Positions 39,135-49,159 of a stretch of 64,000 nucleotides of DNA are shown here, piece by piece; position 1 is the stretch's first letter, and the number at the start of each line of letters is the position of its first letter. The stretch is from Gallionellaceae bacterium. Its GTDB lineage: Bacteria; Pseudomonadota; Gammaproteobacteria; Burkholderiales; Gallionellaceae. Below the pieces are notes generated by a model. It made no database searches, was not told the origin of the DNA, and saw only the letters and a list, made by a program, of their open reading frames with translations. The stretch lies in the NCBI GenBank assembly GCA_004297065.1, contig SCUU01000140.1:1-64000 (forward strand), given 5' to 3'. Made by a program: the position numbers and the translations under genes.

Positions 39135-39539
39135 TTGGATAGCAGCAAAAATATTTTTCTGGTGTGCTGGTGTGTGCTGGTGTTGGGCGGTTGCAGCACG
39201 GTGCTTTCTTGCGACGATGGCCGCGATGTCAGATGGTTCAGTAGTCCGACCGAGCATATGCTGAACAACGGCATCAAGAGTTATGAGGACGGGAATTATG
39301 CGGTGTCCATGACGACTTTGCAGGAGCTGATAGACAATAAAGAGGCCGCGAATAGCCAGCGGGTCGAGGCTTACAAGTATATGGCGTTCATGCATTGTCT
39401 CTCCGCAAGGGAAAAAATGTGCCGCGATTCATTCAAGAAAGCTCTCGAAATCGACGTGGGTTTCAACTTGAGTCCGGCTGAAGCCGGTCATCCTGTATGG
39501 GGGCCGGTATTCAACAGCGTGAAAAAGACTGCAAAATAA
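39135..39539 (+). CDS. TPR-like lipoprotein
   Basis: 134 aa. It starts with TTG at 39135, supported by an AGGAGACC site. The lipoprotein signal is VCWCVLVLGGCSTVLSC, with the lipobox LGGC. The mature part contains a TPR-like helical pair (GIKSYEDGNYAVSMTTLQEL and VEAYKYMAFMHCLSAREKM) and ends ALEIDVGFNLSPAEAGHPVWG. Small TPR lipoproteins of this kind accompany kinase/PEGA signalling genes in several proteobacteria, where they may sense envelope state; that role is inference. It lies 23 bases after the cyclase gene and 18 before the kinase gene. Confidence 0.8.
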   Translation: MDSSKNIFLVCWCVLVLGGCSTVLSCDDGRDVRWFSSPTEHMLNNGIKSYEDGNYAVSMTTLQELIDNKEAANSQRVEAYKYMAFMHCLSAREKMCRDSFKKALEIDVGFNLSPAEAGHPVWGPVFNSVKKTAK

Positions 39540-39557
39540 CTTCTTGTTCGTGTAGCC

Positions 39558-40814
39558 ATGATCAGCCAGTTAGGGCGCTATGAAATTGTCTCCGAGCTCG
39601 GGCAAGGGGCGATGGGGGTCGTGTATAAAGCGACCGACCCGCTGATTGATCGCGTCGTTGCGATCAAGACCATCAATCTGGGGCTGGCCCAGGAAGAAAA
39701 GGAAGAGTACGAGGCCCGCTTCTACCAGGAAGCCAAAGCCGCAGGACGCCTGAGCCATCCCAATATCGTCACCGTCTACGATGTGGGGAAAAGCGGGGAT
39801 GTGGCTTATATCGCCATGGAGTTTTTGCAAGGCCGCGAAGTGCGCGACATGCTCAACGATGGGCGGGCGCTGCCTGTTGAGCAGGTTTTGGATATCGTGT
39901 CGCAAGTGGCTCTGGGTCTGGCTTATGCGCATGAGCATGGCATCGTACATCGGGATGTGAAGCCGTCCAATATCATGGTGATACGCGATGGGCATGTAAA
40001 GATCACCGATTTCGGCATTGCGCGGATGGAGTCGGCTGCCGTGCGCACGCAGACCGGCATGGTGCTAGGCTCACCCAAGTACATGTCTCCCGAGCAGGTT
40101 ATGGGAAAACTCATCGATCAGCGCTCGGACATTTTCTCTCTGGGGGTGATGTTGTATGAGATGCTGACGGGCAAAGCCCCATTCGTGGGCGAAAACGTCA
40201 ACGCCATCATGTATCAAACGCTGAATGGCGTTCCCCCTCCTCCCGGTACCGTCAATCCGGCAGTGCCTGACATGCTCAATTTCATTGTGGCCAAGGCGCT
40301 GGCGAAGGGTTTGGATGATCGTTACCAGAATGCCAAGGATATGGCGAATGATTTGCGCGCGTGTCGAGACACCTTGCCCCGCCAGTCGGTCTCTGTTGCT
40401 GTCCCCGCCAAATCGCCTGCATTGAGCAGTGCTGTCTTGTCTGATGCAACGCCTGTTGTGCCGCGCGTGGATGAAAGCGAAGAGTCCAAGCCGGTTCCGA
40501 CCCTTGGGCTGTCGGCGGCCTTCGACTCGTTTGGTGCGACCATGCGCTTGGCTGCAATGACCGCAAGCAGTGAGGATGTTGAAGAGCTATCCAAGACATT
40601 CAAGATGGCTCGTCCCAGTATGGAAGATATTAATCGTGCGGCACCGCAATCCCTCCCATCAAAGCCGGGCGCTCTTGTTGAGGCCAAGCCTGCTGCATCT
40701 CGAAAAGCCCAAGCAGTACCGGCAGATGCGCCCTCATCCAAAAAAGGGGGCGGGCTGCTGATTGCCATCGTTGTCATAGTGATTATCGGACTTGTCTTCA
40801 CCCTGCTGCGCTAG
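39558..40814 (+). CDS. Tail-anchored serine/threonine protein kinase
   Basis: 418 aa Hanks-type kinase. The Gly-rich loop is LGQGAMGVVYKATD near residue 13, the ATP Lys VVAIKTIN, the catalytic loop HRDVKPSNIMV near 130, the Mg-binding motif KITDFGIARM near 148 and the activation segment KYMSPEQVMG. A Ser/Pro-rich linker of about 140 residues follows, then a single C-terminal membrane helix (LLIAIVVIVIIGLVFTLL) with no domain beyond it. The sensor part is therefore missing from the protein itself, and the co-encoded lipoprotein or PEGA protein may supply it. Substrates unknown. Confidence 0.93.
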   Translation: MISQLGRYEIVSELGQGAMGVVYKATDPLIDRVVAIKTINLGLAQEEKEEYEARFYQEAKAAGRLSHPNIVTVYDVGKSGDVAYIAMEFLQGREVRDMLNDGRALPVEQVLDIVSQVALGLAYAHEHGIVHRDVKPSNIMVIRDGHVKITDFGIARMESAAVRTQTGMVLGSPKYMSPEQVMGKLIDQRSDIFSLGVMLYEMLTGKAPFVGENVNAIMYQTLNGVPPPPGTVNPAVPDMLNFIVAKALAKGLDDRYQNAKDMANDLRACRDTLPRQSVSVAVPAKSPALSSAVLSDATPVVPRVDESEESKPVPTLGLSAAFDSFGATMRLAAMTASSEDVEELSKTFKMARPSMEDINRAAPQSLPSKPGALVEAKPAASRKAQAVPADAPSSKKGGGLLIAIVVIVIIGLVFTLLR

Positions 40815-40847
40815 CCGCATACGTCACCGATTTTGAGTGTGGCGACC

Positions 40848-41276
40848 ATGCGGCGACACTTTGCGTTTCACCCCTCGAATGCCTTGACCCTGTTGCTCGT
40901 GTGCGCGCACGCTATTGTGGCGGGCGCATTTTTCTCCGTTCCGATTTCCAGAACAGCGCTGTCCCTGACGCTCGCCGCATTGTTTTGCAGCATGGCTTAT
41001 TACGTGCTGCGCGATGCGAGATTGAAGTTGGACGCCGCCTGGGTTGCGTTGAGATTGGAAGGCGACCGGGTCGTACTGGTCAACCGTAAAGGCGAAGAGT
41101 CGGCGGGCAAGCTGTTACGCGGCAGTGTGGTCATGCCGCATCTTGTGATTTTGAATATGGGCATCAATGGGCAGCGTCGCAGGTGCAATGTCGTACTCAT
41201 GTCGGACAGCATGGATGCAGAGTCTTTTCGCCAACTGCGTGTCGCATTGAAGTGGGGGGCGATACCTACTGCTTAA
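40848..41276 (+). CDS. YgfX/CptA-like membrane protein
   Basis: 142 aa if started at the ATG at 40848 ([21 protein letters not shown]); upstream TTG and GTG are alternatives. Two close membrane helices ([19 protein letters not shown] and [18 protein letters not shown]) are followed by a soluble domain with [20 protein letters not shown] and [11 protein letters not shown]. This is the YgfX layout (toxin CptA in E. coli, linked there to the SdhE/CptB antitoxin and the cytoskeleton). A YgfX-like gene next to nadB is common in betaproteobacteria. It ends 11 bases inside the convergent nadB. No SdhE gene is seen here. Confidence 0.65.
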   Translation: MRRHFAFHPSNALTLLLVCAHAIVAGAFFSVPISRTALSLTLAALFCSMAYYVLRDARLKLDAAWVALRLEGDRVVLVNRKGEESAGKLLRGSVVMPHLVILNMGINGQRRRCNVVLMSDSMDAESFRQLRVALKWGAIPTA

Positions 41277-42852
41277 AATTGGGCGGCGCGAGGACGGTGG
41301 AAGAGGCTTGCGGAAGCATATCGGGATAATCCTTGCTGAAATGCAAGCCGCGGCTTTCGTGGCGCGATAGTGCGCTCTGTACGATCAGGTCGGCAGTGAG
41401 GACAAGATTGCGCAGTTCAAGCAAGTCTGCGGTGACATGGAAATTGCGGTAGTACTCGTTGATTTCTTCGTGGAGCAAGCGAATGCGGTGCTGCGCGCGT
41501 TCCAAGCGTTTGGTGGTGCGGACTATGCCGACATAGTCCCACATGAAGCGGCGCAGCTCATCCCAGTTATGCGAAATCACCACGGCCTCGTCGGCGTCGG
41601 TCACTTGGCTTTCATCCCAATGCGGCAAGGAAAGAATAGCGCCGGGCGGTTTGCGCAGAATATCCTGGGCGGCGGATTCGGCATAAACCAGGCATTCCAG
41701 CAGCGAATTGCTGGCCAGGCGATTCGCCCCATGCAAGCCTGTGTAAGAGGTTTCGCCGATCGCATAAAGATTCTCAATGTCGGTGCGGCCTTGTTGATCC
41801 ACCAGCAGGCCGCCACAGGTGAAATGTACGGAGGGAACCACCGGGATAGGCTGGCGCGCAATATTTATTCCAAGTGCCATGCAGCGGCGATAAATGGTCG
41901 GGAAGTGTTCCTGCAAAAATTCTACGGGCTGGTGGGATATGTCCAGATAAACGCAATCCAGCCCACGTTTTTTCATTTCGAAGTCGATGGCACGCGCGAC
42001 TACATCGCGCGGTGCCAACTCCGCGCGCTCATCATGCCACGGCATGAAGCGAGTGCCGTCGGGCAGTTTCAAAATGCCGCCTTCGCCGCGTACGGCTTCG
42101 CTGATAAGGAAGGATTTTTCATGCGGATGGTAGAGGCCGGTCGGATGGAATTGGATGAACTCCATGTTGGACACGCGGCAACCGGCGCGCCAACCCATCG
42201 CGATACCGTCGCCCGTTGCGGTATCGGGATTGGTGGTGTACAGATAGACTTTGCCGGCCCCGCCCGTAGCCAGGACGGTGTTGCGCGCCGCAATCGTAAT
42301 AATTTCGTCGCTTAGGCTGTTTAACGCATAAGCTCCGTAGCAGCGATTATCGGCACGGCCTAATTTGTGGCCGGTGATCAGATCGATCGCGATGTACTGC
42401 TCCAATAGGGTGATATTGGGGTGAGCGCGCACCTTGGCGGCGATGGTTTCCTGTACGGTCAAACCGGTGGCATCGGCGGCATGGATAATGCGGCGATGGC
42501 TATGTCCCCCCTCGCGCGTCAGGTGGTAATGGTTGTCATTGTGGTTGTCGCGTGTGAAGGGCACTCCCTGCCGGATGAGCCAAGCTATTGCTGCGGCACC
42601 ATTCTCTACCACGAAACGTGTGGTTTTCGGATCGCAAAGTCCCGCGCCTGCAATGTGCGTATCCTGGATATGTTTGTCGAACGAATCGTCGGGCGACAAA
42701 ACAGCGGCGATACCGCCCTGTGCCCATGCGCTCGCACCTTCGAGCATGGATTTCTTGGTGATGACGGCAATTTTTTGCCGCACGGCAAGCTTCAGCGCCA
42801 GTGATAGCCCCGCCAGACCGCTGCCGATAATGAGGGTATCGAATTTCAACAC
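41266..42852 (-). CDS. nadB: L-aspartate oxidase
   Basis: 528 aa flavoprotein oxidising aspartate to iminoaspartate, the first step of de novo NAD synthesis. The FAD-binding start is [19 protein letters not shown]. Active-site stretches include [19 protein letters not shown] near 40, [18 protein letters not shown] near 115, [13 protein letters not shown] near 230, [16 protein letters not shown] near 345 and [20 protein letters not shown] near 380. It is transcribed divergently from rpoE; nadA and nadC are not in the window. Confidence 0.97.
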   Translation of the reverse strand: MLKFDTLIIGSGLAGLSLALKLAVRQKIAVITKKSMLEGASAWAQGGIAAVLSPDDSFDKHIQDTHIAGAGLCDPKTTRFVVENGAAAIAWLIRQGVPFTRDNHNDNHYHLTREGGHSHRRIIHAADATGLTVQETIAAKVRAHPNITLLEQYIAIDLITGHKLGRADNRCYGAYALNSLSDEIITIAARNTVLATGGAGKVYLYTTNPDTATGDGIAMGWRAGCRVSNMEFIQFHPTGLYHPHEKSFLISEAVRGEGGILKLPDGTRFMPWHDERAELAPRDVVARAIDFEMKKRGLDCVYLDISHQPVEFLQEHFPTIYRRCMALGINIARQPIPVVPSVHFTCGGLLVDQQGRTDIENLYAIGETSYTGLHGANRLASNSLLECLVYAESAAQDILRKPPGAILSLPHWDESQVTDADEAVVISHNWDELRRFMWDYVGIVRTTKRLERAQHRIRLLHEEINEYYRNFHVTADLLELRNLVLTADLIVQSALSRHESRGLHFSKDYPDMLPQASSTVLAPPNFKQ

Positions 42853-43054
42853 GCCGATTGAATTGAGTGGTTATGCATTGGTCGAACTATAGCAAATATG
42901 GGGGGCGCGTCCCGATAAAGAGGTGGGAATTATATGAACTAAATTTGCATCCGATTGTCCATGTGCCTGTTGCGGTCAACATGACCTGCCGCTCATGGTG
43001 CAGTCCGGTTATACTAGCCAGTCACGTGCAATGCTGTGAAATAAGGGCTAGGGA

Positions 43055-43654
43055 ATGGGTGACCGGGAAGTCGATCAACAGTTGGTGGAGCGTGCGCAGA
43101 GCGGCGACAAGCACGCGTTCGAGCTGTTGGTGGCCAAATATCAGCGCAGACTGGGGCGTCTGATTTCGCGCTTTGTGCGCGACAGCGCCGAAGCCGAGGA
43201 CGTGACTCAGGATGCCTTCATCAAGGCGTACCGGGCGTTGCCGGCTTTCCGCGGGGATAGCGCGTTTTATACCTGGCTGTACCGGATCGGCATCAATACG
43301 GCCAAGAATCATTTGCTGGCTTTGGGGCGGCGCGCGCCGACGAGCACGCATTTCGATTCCGACGAGGCCGAGGAGTTCGAAGAGGCTGCCTTGTTGCATG
43401 AAGTGGCAACACCCGAGAACGAGTTGATGAGCAAGCAAGTGGTCGATGTGGTGAATGCGTCGCTACAGCAACTTCCCGATGATTTGCGTATGGCGCTAAC
43501 CCTGCGCGAGATAGAGGGGTTGAGTTACGAGGAGATCGCGGCGGTGATGAATTGCCCGATCGGTACCGTGAGGTCGAGGATATTCCGGGCGCGCGAGGCA
43601 GTCGCGGTGAATTTGCGCCCGTTGTTGGGCACTAACGACAATCAGAGGTGGTAA
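43055..43654 (+). CDS. rpoE: Extracytoplasmic-stress sigma factor RpoE (AlgU type)
   Basis: 199 aa group 4 sigma factor. Region 2 is FVRDSAEAEDVTQDAFIKAY and TWLYRIGINTAKNH (-10 recognition); region 4 is LPDDLRMALTLREIEGLSYEEIAAVMNCPIGTVRSRIFRAREA (-35 recognition, HTH). It directs envelope-stress genes and is held at the membrane by RseA, encoded next. The region upstream contains a possible -10 (TATACT at 43010-43015); no clear sigma-E autoregulatory promoter was found. Confidence 0.97.
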   Translation: MGDREVDQQLVERAQSGDKHAFELLVAKYQRRLGRLISRFVRDSAEAEDVTQDAFIKAYRALPAFRGDSAFYTWLYRIGINTAKNHLLALGRRAPTSTHFDSDEAEEFEEAALLHEVATPENELMSKQVVDVVNASLQQLPDDLRMALTLREIEGLSYEEIAAVMNCPIGTVRSRIFRAREAVAVNLRPLLGTNDNQRW

Positions 43655-43656
43655 AT

Positions 43657-44145
43657 ATGAAACATGACATATCCGCATTGATGGATGGCGAGTTGTTCGA
43701 GGATGAGGCCGTAGCGCTGCTCAATAAACTGAAGAAAGATACGCACTCGCAACGCGAGTGGCAGACCTACCATTTAATCGGCGACGCCTTGCGCCAGCCG
43801 GATCATGTTGGCAAAGACATCAGTGCGGCTTTCCGTGAACGTTTGCAAGCCGAACCCACCGTGTTCGCGCCGCGCCGCCGGGCAACGCAAAGGGCGCGCT
43901 ATTTCGCATTTTCTGCGGCAGCATCCGTGATGGCGCTGGCCTTGGTGGCATGGCTGTCGATGCAGGCGGGGAGCGAGCCCGCACCCCAGATAGCCTCCGT
44001 TCAGCAGCAAACCCCGGTTCGTCCCGCCAGCTTTCCCTCTACCAACAGCGTCAACGATTATCTGATGGCGCATCAGGAATTTTCTCCCAGTGCGGATGTG
44101 CAAGGCGCAGCGTCGTACATCCACACTGTCTCGGAAGAGCGATAA
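43657..44145 (+). CDS. rseA: Anti-sigma-E factor RseA (MucA-like)
   Basis: 162 aa from the ATG at 43657 (MKHDISALMDGELFEDEA) behind AGGTGG, two bases after the rpoE stop. The cytoplasmic N-terminal domain is the sigma-binding region (SQREWQTYHLIGDALRQ). One membrane helix (YFAFSAAASVMALALVAWLSM) lies near residue 90-110, and the short periplasmic part (NDYLMAHQEFSPSADVQGAA) carries the RseB-binding, MucA-like segment. Cleavage by DegS- and RseP-type proteases releases the sigma factor in the known pathway. Confidence 0.9.
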   Translation: MKHDISALMDGELFEDEAVALLNKLKKDTHSQREWQTYHLIGDALRQPDHVGKDISAAFRERLQAEPTVFAPRRRATQRARYFAFSAAASVMALALVAWLSMQAGSEPAPQIASVQQQTPVRPASFPSTNSVNDYLMAHQEFSPSADVQGAASYIHTVSEER

Positions 44146-44156
44146 GGCGAGCACGC

Positions 44157-45143
44157 ATGTACCGGAGCGTTAGAGTGTTGTCGTTTCTGATACTGCTTAT
44201 CTGCGGGCAAAGCGCGTTGGCCGATCCGCCGCGTCGCGACGATGCGGGCTGGCTGGAAACCATGGCGTTTGCCGCGCATCAAACCGACTACAGCGGTACT
44301 TTCGTCTATCAGGATGGAATGGGCGGGCATGTTGCAGTATCGCGCATCACGCACATTTCGGATGCGGATGGCGAACACGAGAGGTTGGAGGGCTTGAACG
44401 GGGCGCGCCGCGAGATCGTCAGCAGCAATAATCGAGTGTGGCTTTTTCTGGGTGATCGCAAGGTCAGGATCGAGAGACGGCAGGGCGGGAGAACTTTTCC
44501 CGCCTTGCTGCCGGAGCAAATCTCGATCCTCAAAGAGAATTACCTGATCAAGCAAGCGGAAGAAGATCGGGTCGCGGGGTTTCATGTGCATGCCGTCGTG
44601 TTTCAACCCAAGGATAACTTGCGCTACACCCACAAAATGTGGGCGCATAACGAGTCCGGCTTGTTGCTAAAGGCGGTTGTGCTGGACGAGCGCGCGCGCA
44701 TCATCGAACAATATGCTTTTACCCAATTGACGCTGGGCGGAAGCGTCGATCGTTCGTGGATAGAGCCGGAGAAATCGGCACAGTCGGTATCCAAGAAAAG
44801 CGGGATCGCCCCGCCGGTCAAATCCGATACCGAGTTCAAAATGACAGATTGGCAGATTGATGCGCTGCCGGTCGGGTTCAAAAAAATCATGGAAGTTTGC
44901 CGTCCCATGCGCGACAAGACGAAGCCTGTGACGCATCTGGTATTTTCCGACGGGCTCGCGGGAATCTCGGTTTTTATCGAGGACGTCGGTGGGCGGGAAG
45001 ATGTGAACTCCGGTTTGTCCAGTCAGGGTGCCGTTCAGGTCTACAGCCGGGTTAGCGGGGATAAATTGATTACCGTAGTAGGCGAGGTGCCGCCGCGTAC
45101 CGTTATCCAGGTGGCAGAGTCTGTTCGTTACGCAGGACCATAA
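44157..45143 (+). CDS. rseB: Periplasmic sigma-E regulator RseB (MucB-like)
   Basis: 328 aa from the ATG at 44157 (MYRSVRVLSFLILLICGQSALA), with a signal peptide. It has the LolA-like N-terminal domain (AHQTDYSGTFVYQDG...AVSRITHISDADGEHERLEGLNG) and a C-terminal domain with LVFSDGLAGISVFIEDV and QVYSRVSGDKLITVVGEVPPRTV. RseB binds RseA and shields it from proteolysis until lipid or LPS signals displace it. Eleven bases separate it from rseA; the ORF-track start inside rseA is not used. Confidence 0.93.
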   Translation: MYRSVRVLSFLILLICGQSALADPPRRDDAGWLETMAFAAHQTDYSGTFVYQDGMGGHVAVSRITHISDADGEHERLEGLNGARREIVSSNNRVWLFLGDRKVRIERRQGGRTFPALLPEQISILKENYLIKQAEEDRVAGFHVHAVVFQPKDNLRYTHKMWAHNESGLLLKAVVLDERARIIEQYAFTQLTLGGSVDRSWIEPEKSAQSVSKKSGIAPPVKSDTEFKMTDWQIDALPVGFKKIMEVCRPMRDKTKPVTHLVFSDGLAGISVFIEDVGGREDVNSGLSSQGAVQVYSRVSGDKLITVVGEVPPRTVIQVAESVRYAGP

Positions 45144-45145
45144 TT

Positions 45146-45589
45146 ATGTTAGAGACGCGCGCCATTGTTATTCATGTGCGGGGCAAGGACGCCTTGGTCG
45201 AGGCCAAAGGCGGTGTGGGTTGCGGCAACTGCAACAGCGAAACGGGTTGCGGCAGCGGCAAACTGTCGCAATTGTTTTGCGGCAAACCGCGCCAGTTCAA
45301 GGTGCATAACGAAGCCAATGCCGCTGTCGGCGACGAGGTGCAGATCACCTTGCCGGATGGCGTCTTGTTGCGCAGTTCGATGTTGATGTACGTAGTGCCG
45401 CTTTCCTTGCTGCTGAGCGGCGGCATGCTGGGGGCGCATTGGGGTAGCGATGCGGCAAGCCGCGACGGATACGCCGCAATCGGGGCACTGTGCGGTTTGG
45501 TAGGCGGTTTTTTGCTGGCGAAATGGCTGTCCAGATACCAGAGGGTGTCGGCTGTGGCGCGGCCAATTGCGCGGTCGCCGTCGGATTGA
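45146..45589 (+). CDS. rseC: RseC/MucC-like inner-membrane protein
   Basis: 147 aa. An N-terminal Cys cluster (CGNCNSETGCGSGKLSQLFC) near residue 24 has the spacing found in RseC and in Rnf-associated proteins, where it may bind an iron-sulfur cluster. A small beta region with VGDEVQITLPDGVLLRSS is followed by two membrane helices (LMYVVPLSLLLSGGMLGA and YAAIGALCGLVGGFLLAKWL). RseC affects sigma-E activity and SoxR reduction in E. coli. It starts 2 bases after rseB. Confidence 0.9.
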   Translation: MLETRAIVIHVRGKDALVEAKGGVGCGNCNSETGCGSGKLSQLFCGKPRQFKVHNEANAAVGDEVQITLPDGVLLRSSMLMYVVPLSLLLSGGMLGAHWGSDAASRDGYAAIGALCGLVGGFLLAKWLSRYQRVSAVARPIARSPSD

Positions 45590-45656
45590 CTTGAAATGCC
45601 GCAATGCTATCCCTATTGATCCGGCGTCAATTATCCGTGATAGGCGGCGCGATCAA

Positions 45657-45751
45657 GTCCTCCCCCTTCAAGGGGGAGGTTAGGTGGGGGATGGGCTATG
45701 GCCGGTATTCACCCATCCCCACCCCAACCCTCCCCTTGAAGGGGAGGGAGT
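45657..45751. repeat. Palindromic repeat between rseC and mucD
   Basis: GTCCTCCCCCTTCAAGGGGGAGG ... GGTGGGGGATGGG, then the mirror set CCCATCCCCACCCCAACC and CTCCCCTTGAAGGGGAGGG. It is the intergenic counterpart of the copA and mtnA insertions, with the same CCTT(C/G)AAGGGG cores and GATGGG/CCCATC arms. It occupies most of the 240-bp gap before the protease gene. Confidence 0.87.
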
Positions 45752-45830
45752 GGTTAACCGTAAACTCACGGTTAAATCGTGCCGAATCTATAGGTTGGCT
45801 TGATCTTGATTACAAACTAAAGGAGAGAGA

Positions 45831-47231
45831 ATGTTGAAGAAGTATTTTTTCATCGCGTTGTTCGGTCTCTTTGCGCACACTCTGGAGGCCAAAGAGCTCC
45901 CCGATTTTACCGATCTGGTCGAAAAGCAGGGCACCGCAGTGGTGAATGTCAGTACCACCCAGATCATACGCAATACCCAAGCTTTTCCGGGTATGCCCAA
46001 TTTGCCAGAGGGCGATCCGTTCTACGAGTTTTTCCGTCGTTTTTCCCCGCAGATGCCGCGCGAACAGGAGTCCCAGTCTTTGGGTTCGGGCTTCATTATC
46101 AGCGCGGACGGCTACATCCTGACCAATGCCCATGTGGTCGATAGTGCGGACAAAATCACCGTGCGCCTGACGGATAAGCGCGAATTCAAGGCCAAAGTCA
46201 TCGGTGCGGATAAGCGTACCGATGTTGCTTTGCTCAAAATCGAGGCAAGCAACTTGCCCAAGGTATCCCAGGGCGATCCCGCTTTGCTGAAAGTCGGGGA
46301 GTGGGTGCTGGCCATAGGCTCGCCGTTCGGTTTCGACAGCAGCGTGACGGCGGGAATCGTGAGCGCCAAGGGGCGTTCCTTGTCGCAGGAAAATTTCGTC
46401 CCCTTCATTCAAACCGATGTGGCCATCAATCCGGGCAACTCCGGCGGGCCGCTGTTCAACATGAAAGGCGAGGTCGTCGGCATCAATTCGCAGATATACA
46501 GCCGTTCCGGCGGCTATATGGGGCTCTCCTTCGCGATCCCCATCGATGTCGCGATGGAGGTGGTCAACCAGTTGCGTGCAACAGGCAAGGTGACGCGCGG
46601 ACGCATCGGTGTGGTGATACAGGAAGTAACGCGCGAACTGGCGGATTCTTTCGGTCTGAGCAAACCCGCGGGTGCGTTAATCTCGAATGTGGAAAAAGGT
46701 GGCCCGGCGGACAAGGCCGGTATTCAGGCCAGCGATGTGATCCTGAAGTTCGACGGCAAGGTCGTGACCGCTTCGCACGACTTGCCGCGCATCGTGGCCG
46801 CCACGCATCCCGGCAGCAAAGTTGCCGTGCAACTCTGGCGCAAAGGCGAAACGCGCGAAGTGACCCTGATTGTAGGCGAGATTGCCGACGACAGCCGCAT
46901 CGCGCAACGCAGCGGTAAAAACGGCGGCAACGCCGCACCGGCTACCGAAAGCAGCGAGCGGCTCGGTTTGACCTTGTCCGAACTGACCGGCGAGCAGAAA
47001 GCCGAGCTGCAAGTGGATGGCGGGTTGCTGGTAGAGGATGCCAAAGGTGTTGCTGCACGCAGCGACTTGCATCGCGGCGATGTGATCCTGGCGATAGGCA
47101 ATCTGGCGATCAGGTCGCTGGAGCAATTCAATGAGGTGCTGAAGCAAATTCCCAAGGGGCGCAATGTGGCATTGCTGGTGCGCCGTGGCGATGTCACCTC
47201 ATACCTGGCCATCAAGCTGGACGAAAAATAG
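45831..47231 (+). CDS. mucD: Periplasmic serine protease MucD (DegP/HtrA family)
   Basis: 466 aa. It has a signal peptide (MLKKYFFIALFGLFAHTLEA) and a trypsin-like domain with the His of LTNAHVVDSADK near 102, the Asp of ADKRTDVALLKIE near 130 and the Ser of INPGNSGGPLFN near 205, followed by two PDZ domains (GALISNVEKGGPADKAGIQASDVI near 285 and VAARSDLHRGDVILAIGN near 410). It degrades misfolded envelope proteins and, in the MucD branch, damps the sigma-E response. It closes the sigma-E regulatory block. Confidence 0.95.
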   Translation: MLKKYFFIALFGLFAHTLEAKELPDFTDLVEKQGTAVVNVSTTQIIRNTQAFPGMPNLPEGDPFYEFFRRFSPQMPREQESQSLGSGFIISADGYILTNAHVVDSADKITVRLTDKREFKAKVIGADKRTDVALLKIEASNLPKVSQGDPALLKVGEWVLAIGSPFGFDSSVTAGIVSAKGRSLSQENFVPFIQTDVAINPGNSGGPLFNMKGEVVGINSQIYSRSGGYMGLSFAIPIDVAMEVVNQLRATGKVTRGRIGVVIQEVTRELADSFGLSKPAGALISNVEKGGPADKAGIQASDVILKFDGKVVTASHDLPRIVAATHPGSKVAVQLWRKGETREVTLIVGEIADDSRIAQRSGKNGGNAAPATESSERLGLTLSELTGEQKAELQVDGGLLVEDAKGVAARSDLHRGDVILAIGNLAIRSLEQFNEVLKQIPKGRNVALLVRRGDVTSYLAIKLDEK

Positions 47232-47353
47232 GCGGAACCGGGCAGTTCTCCACTCCGTCAGTACAGCGTATCCCGCCAAAATCGGCTAGAATCCGCGCCT
47301 TGCGAATTCCCGTCTATTTGGGCGGGATGCGTTTTTTGTCAGACAGATAATTC

Positions 47354-49147
47354 ATGCAACAGATCCGAAATTTTTCCATCATCGCCCACATCGACCACGG
47401 TAAATCCACGCTGGCAGACCGCATCATCCACCTGTGCGGCGGCCTGTCAGACCGCGAGATGGAGGCGCAGGTGCTGGACTCGATGGACATCGAACGCGAG
47501 CGCGGCATCACCATCAAGGCGCAGACCGCGGCGCTGAACTACAAGGCGCGCGACGGTCAGGTCTACAACCTGAACCTCATCGACACGCCGGGGCACGTGG
47601 ACTTTTCCTACGAGGTGTCTCGCTCGCTTTCCGCCTGCGAAGGTGCGCTGTTGGTGGTGGATGCCTCGCAGGGTGTGGAGGCGCAGACCGTGGCCAACTG
47701 CTACACCGCCCTCGATTTGGGCGTGGAAGTGGTGCCCGTGCTGAACAAGATCGACCTGCCTTCGGCCAACCCCGACAACGCGATTGCCGAGATCGAAGAC
47801 GTGATCGGCATAGACGCGCACGATGCGGTGCATTGTTCGGCCAAGACCGGTCTGGGCGTGCAGGATGTGCTGGAATCGCTGATCGCAAAAGTTCCCGCCC
47901 CCAAGGGCGACGTCAATGCACCCCTGCAGGCGCTTATCATCGACTCGTGGTTCGACAACTATGTCGGCGTGGTGATGCTGGTGCGCATCGTCAACGGCAC
48001 GCTCAAGCCCAAGGACAAGATCCTGTTCATGGCGACCGGCGCGCAACATTTAACCGAACACGTCGGCGTGTTCACGCCCAAGTCGCAGGATCGCGAATCG
48101 CTGTCTGCCGGACAGGTCGGCTTTGTCATCGCGGGCATTAAAGAATTGAAAGATGCCAAGGTCGGCGATACGGTCACGCTGGTGGTTAACCCCGCCAGCG
48201 CGCCTTTGCCGGGATTCAAGGAGATTCAGCCGCAGGTGTTTGCGGGACTGTTCCCGGTAGAGTCCAACCAGTACGAGGCGCTGCGCGACTCGCTGGAGAA
48301 GCTCAAGCTGAACGATGCCGCCTTGCAATACGAGCCGGAAGTTTCGCAGGCGCTGGGCTTCGGCTTCCGTTGCGGCTTCCTCGGCCTGCTGCATATGGAA
48401 ATCGTGCAGGAGCGTCTGGAGCGCGAGTTCGATATGGACCTCATCACCACCGCGCCGACGGTGATCTACGAAGTGTTGATGAAGGACGGCTCGGTGCTGA
48501 TGGTGGACAACCCTTCCAAGCTGCCCGATATGTCCAAGGTCGAAGAGGTTCGGGAGCCGATCGTCAACGTCAATCTGTATATGCCGCAGGAATATGTGGG
48601 CGCGGTGATTACGCTGTGTACGCAAAAACGCGGCGTGCAAATCGACATGAGCTACCACGGCAAGCAGGTGCTGCTGAAATATGAAATGCCGATGGGCGAG
48701 ATCGTGCTGGATTTCTTCGACAAGCTGAAATCGGTATCGCGCGGTTACGCCTCGATGGATTACGAGTTCAAGGAATACCGCTCGGCGGATGTGGTCAAGG
48801 TGGATATGCTGATTAACGGCGAGAAGGTGGACGCGCTGTCCATCATCGTGCACCGCGCCAACAGCCAGTATCGCGGGCGCGAAGTGGCCGCCAAGATGCG
48901 CGAACTGATCCCGCGCCAGATGTTCGATGTGGCGATCCAGGCCGCCATCGGCGCGAACATCATCTCGCGCGAGAACGTCAAAGCCCTGCGCAAGAACGTG
49001 TTGGCGAAGTGTTACGGCGGCGACATTTCGCGCAAGCGCAAACTGCTGGAAAAGCAGAAGGCCGGCAAGAAGCGCATGAAACAGGTGGGTAGCGTGGAAA
49101 TTCCGCAGGAGGCATTCCTCGCCATCCTGCGCGTAGACGATAAATAG
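47354..49147 (+). CDS. lepA: Elongation factor 4 (LepA, ribosome back-translocase)
   Basis: 597 aa translational GTPase. G1 is [16 protein letters not shown] at the start, G2 [14 protein letters not shown]3 [14 protein letters not shown] and G4 [14 protein letters not shown]. The unique C-terminal domain has [16 protein letters not shown] and a basic end ([21 protein letters not shown]). It helps stalled ribosomes and initiation under ionic stress. A TAGAAT -10-like box lies at 47287-47292, but its -35 is poor. It lies just before lepB, as in E. coli. Confidence 0.97.
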   Translation: MQQIRNFSIIAHIDHGKSTLADRIIHLCGGLSDREMEAQVLDSMDIERERGITIKAQTAALNYKARDGQVYNLNLIDTPGHVDFSYEVSRSLSACEGALLVVDASQGVEAQTVANCYTALDLGVEVVPVLNKIDLPSANPDNAIAEIEDVIGIDAHDAVHCSAKTGLGVQDVLESLIAKVPAPKGDVNAPLQALIIDSWFDNYVGVVMLVRIVNGTLKPKDKILFMATGAQHLTEHVGVFTPKSQDRESLSAGQVGFVIAGIKELKDAKVGDTVTLVVNPASAPLPGFKEIQPQVFAGLFPVESNQYEALRDSLEKLKLNDAALQYEPEVSQALGFGFRCGFLGLLHMEIVQERLEREFDMDLITTAPTVIYEVLMKDGSVLMVDNPSKLPDMSKVEEVREPIVNVNLYMPQEYVGAVITLCTQKRGVQIDMSYHGKQVLLKYEMPMGEIVLDFFDKLKSVSRGYASMDYEFKEYRSADVVKVDMLINGEKVDALSIIVHRANSQYRGREVAAKMRELIPRQMFDVAIQAAIGANIISRENVKALRKNVLAKCYGGDISRKRKLLEKQKAGKKRMKQVGSVEIPQEAFLAILRVDDK

Positions 49148-49159
49148 ACGGGAACCGAA

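Noticed and set aside
42853-43054. Sigma-E autoregulatory promoter before rpoE
   Set aside because: GAACTA at 42885 looks like a -35, but no matching TCTGA-type -10 occurs at the right spacing.
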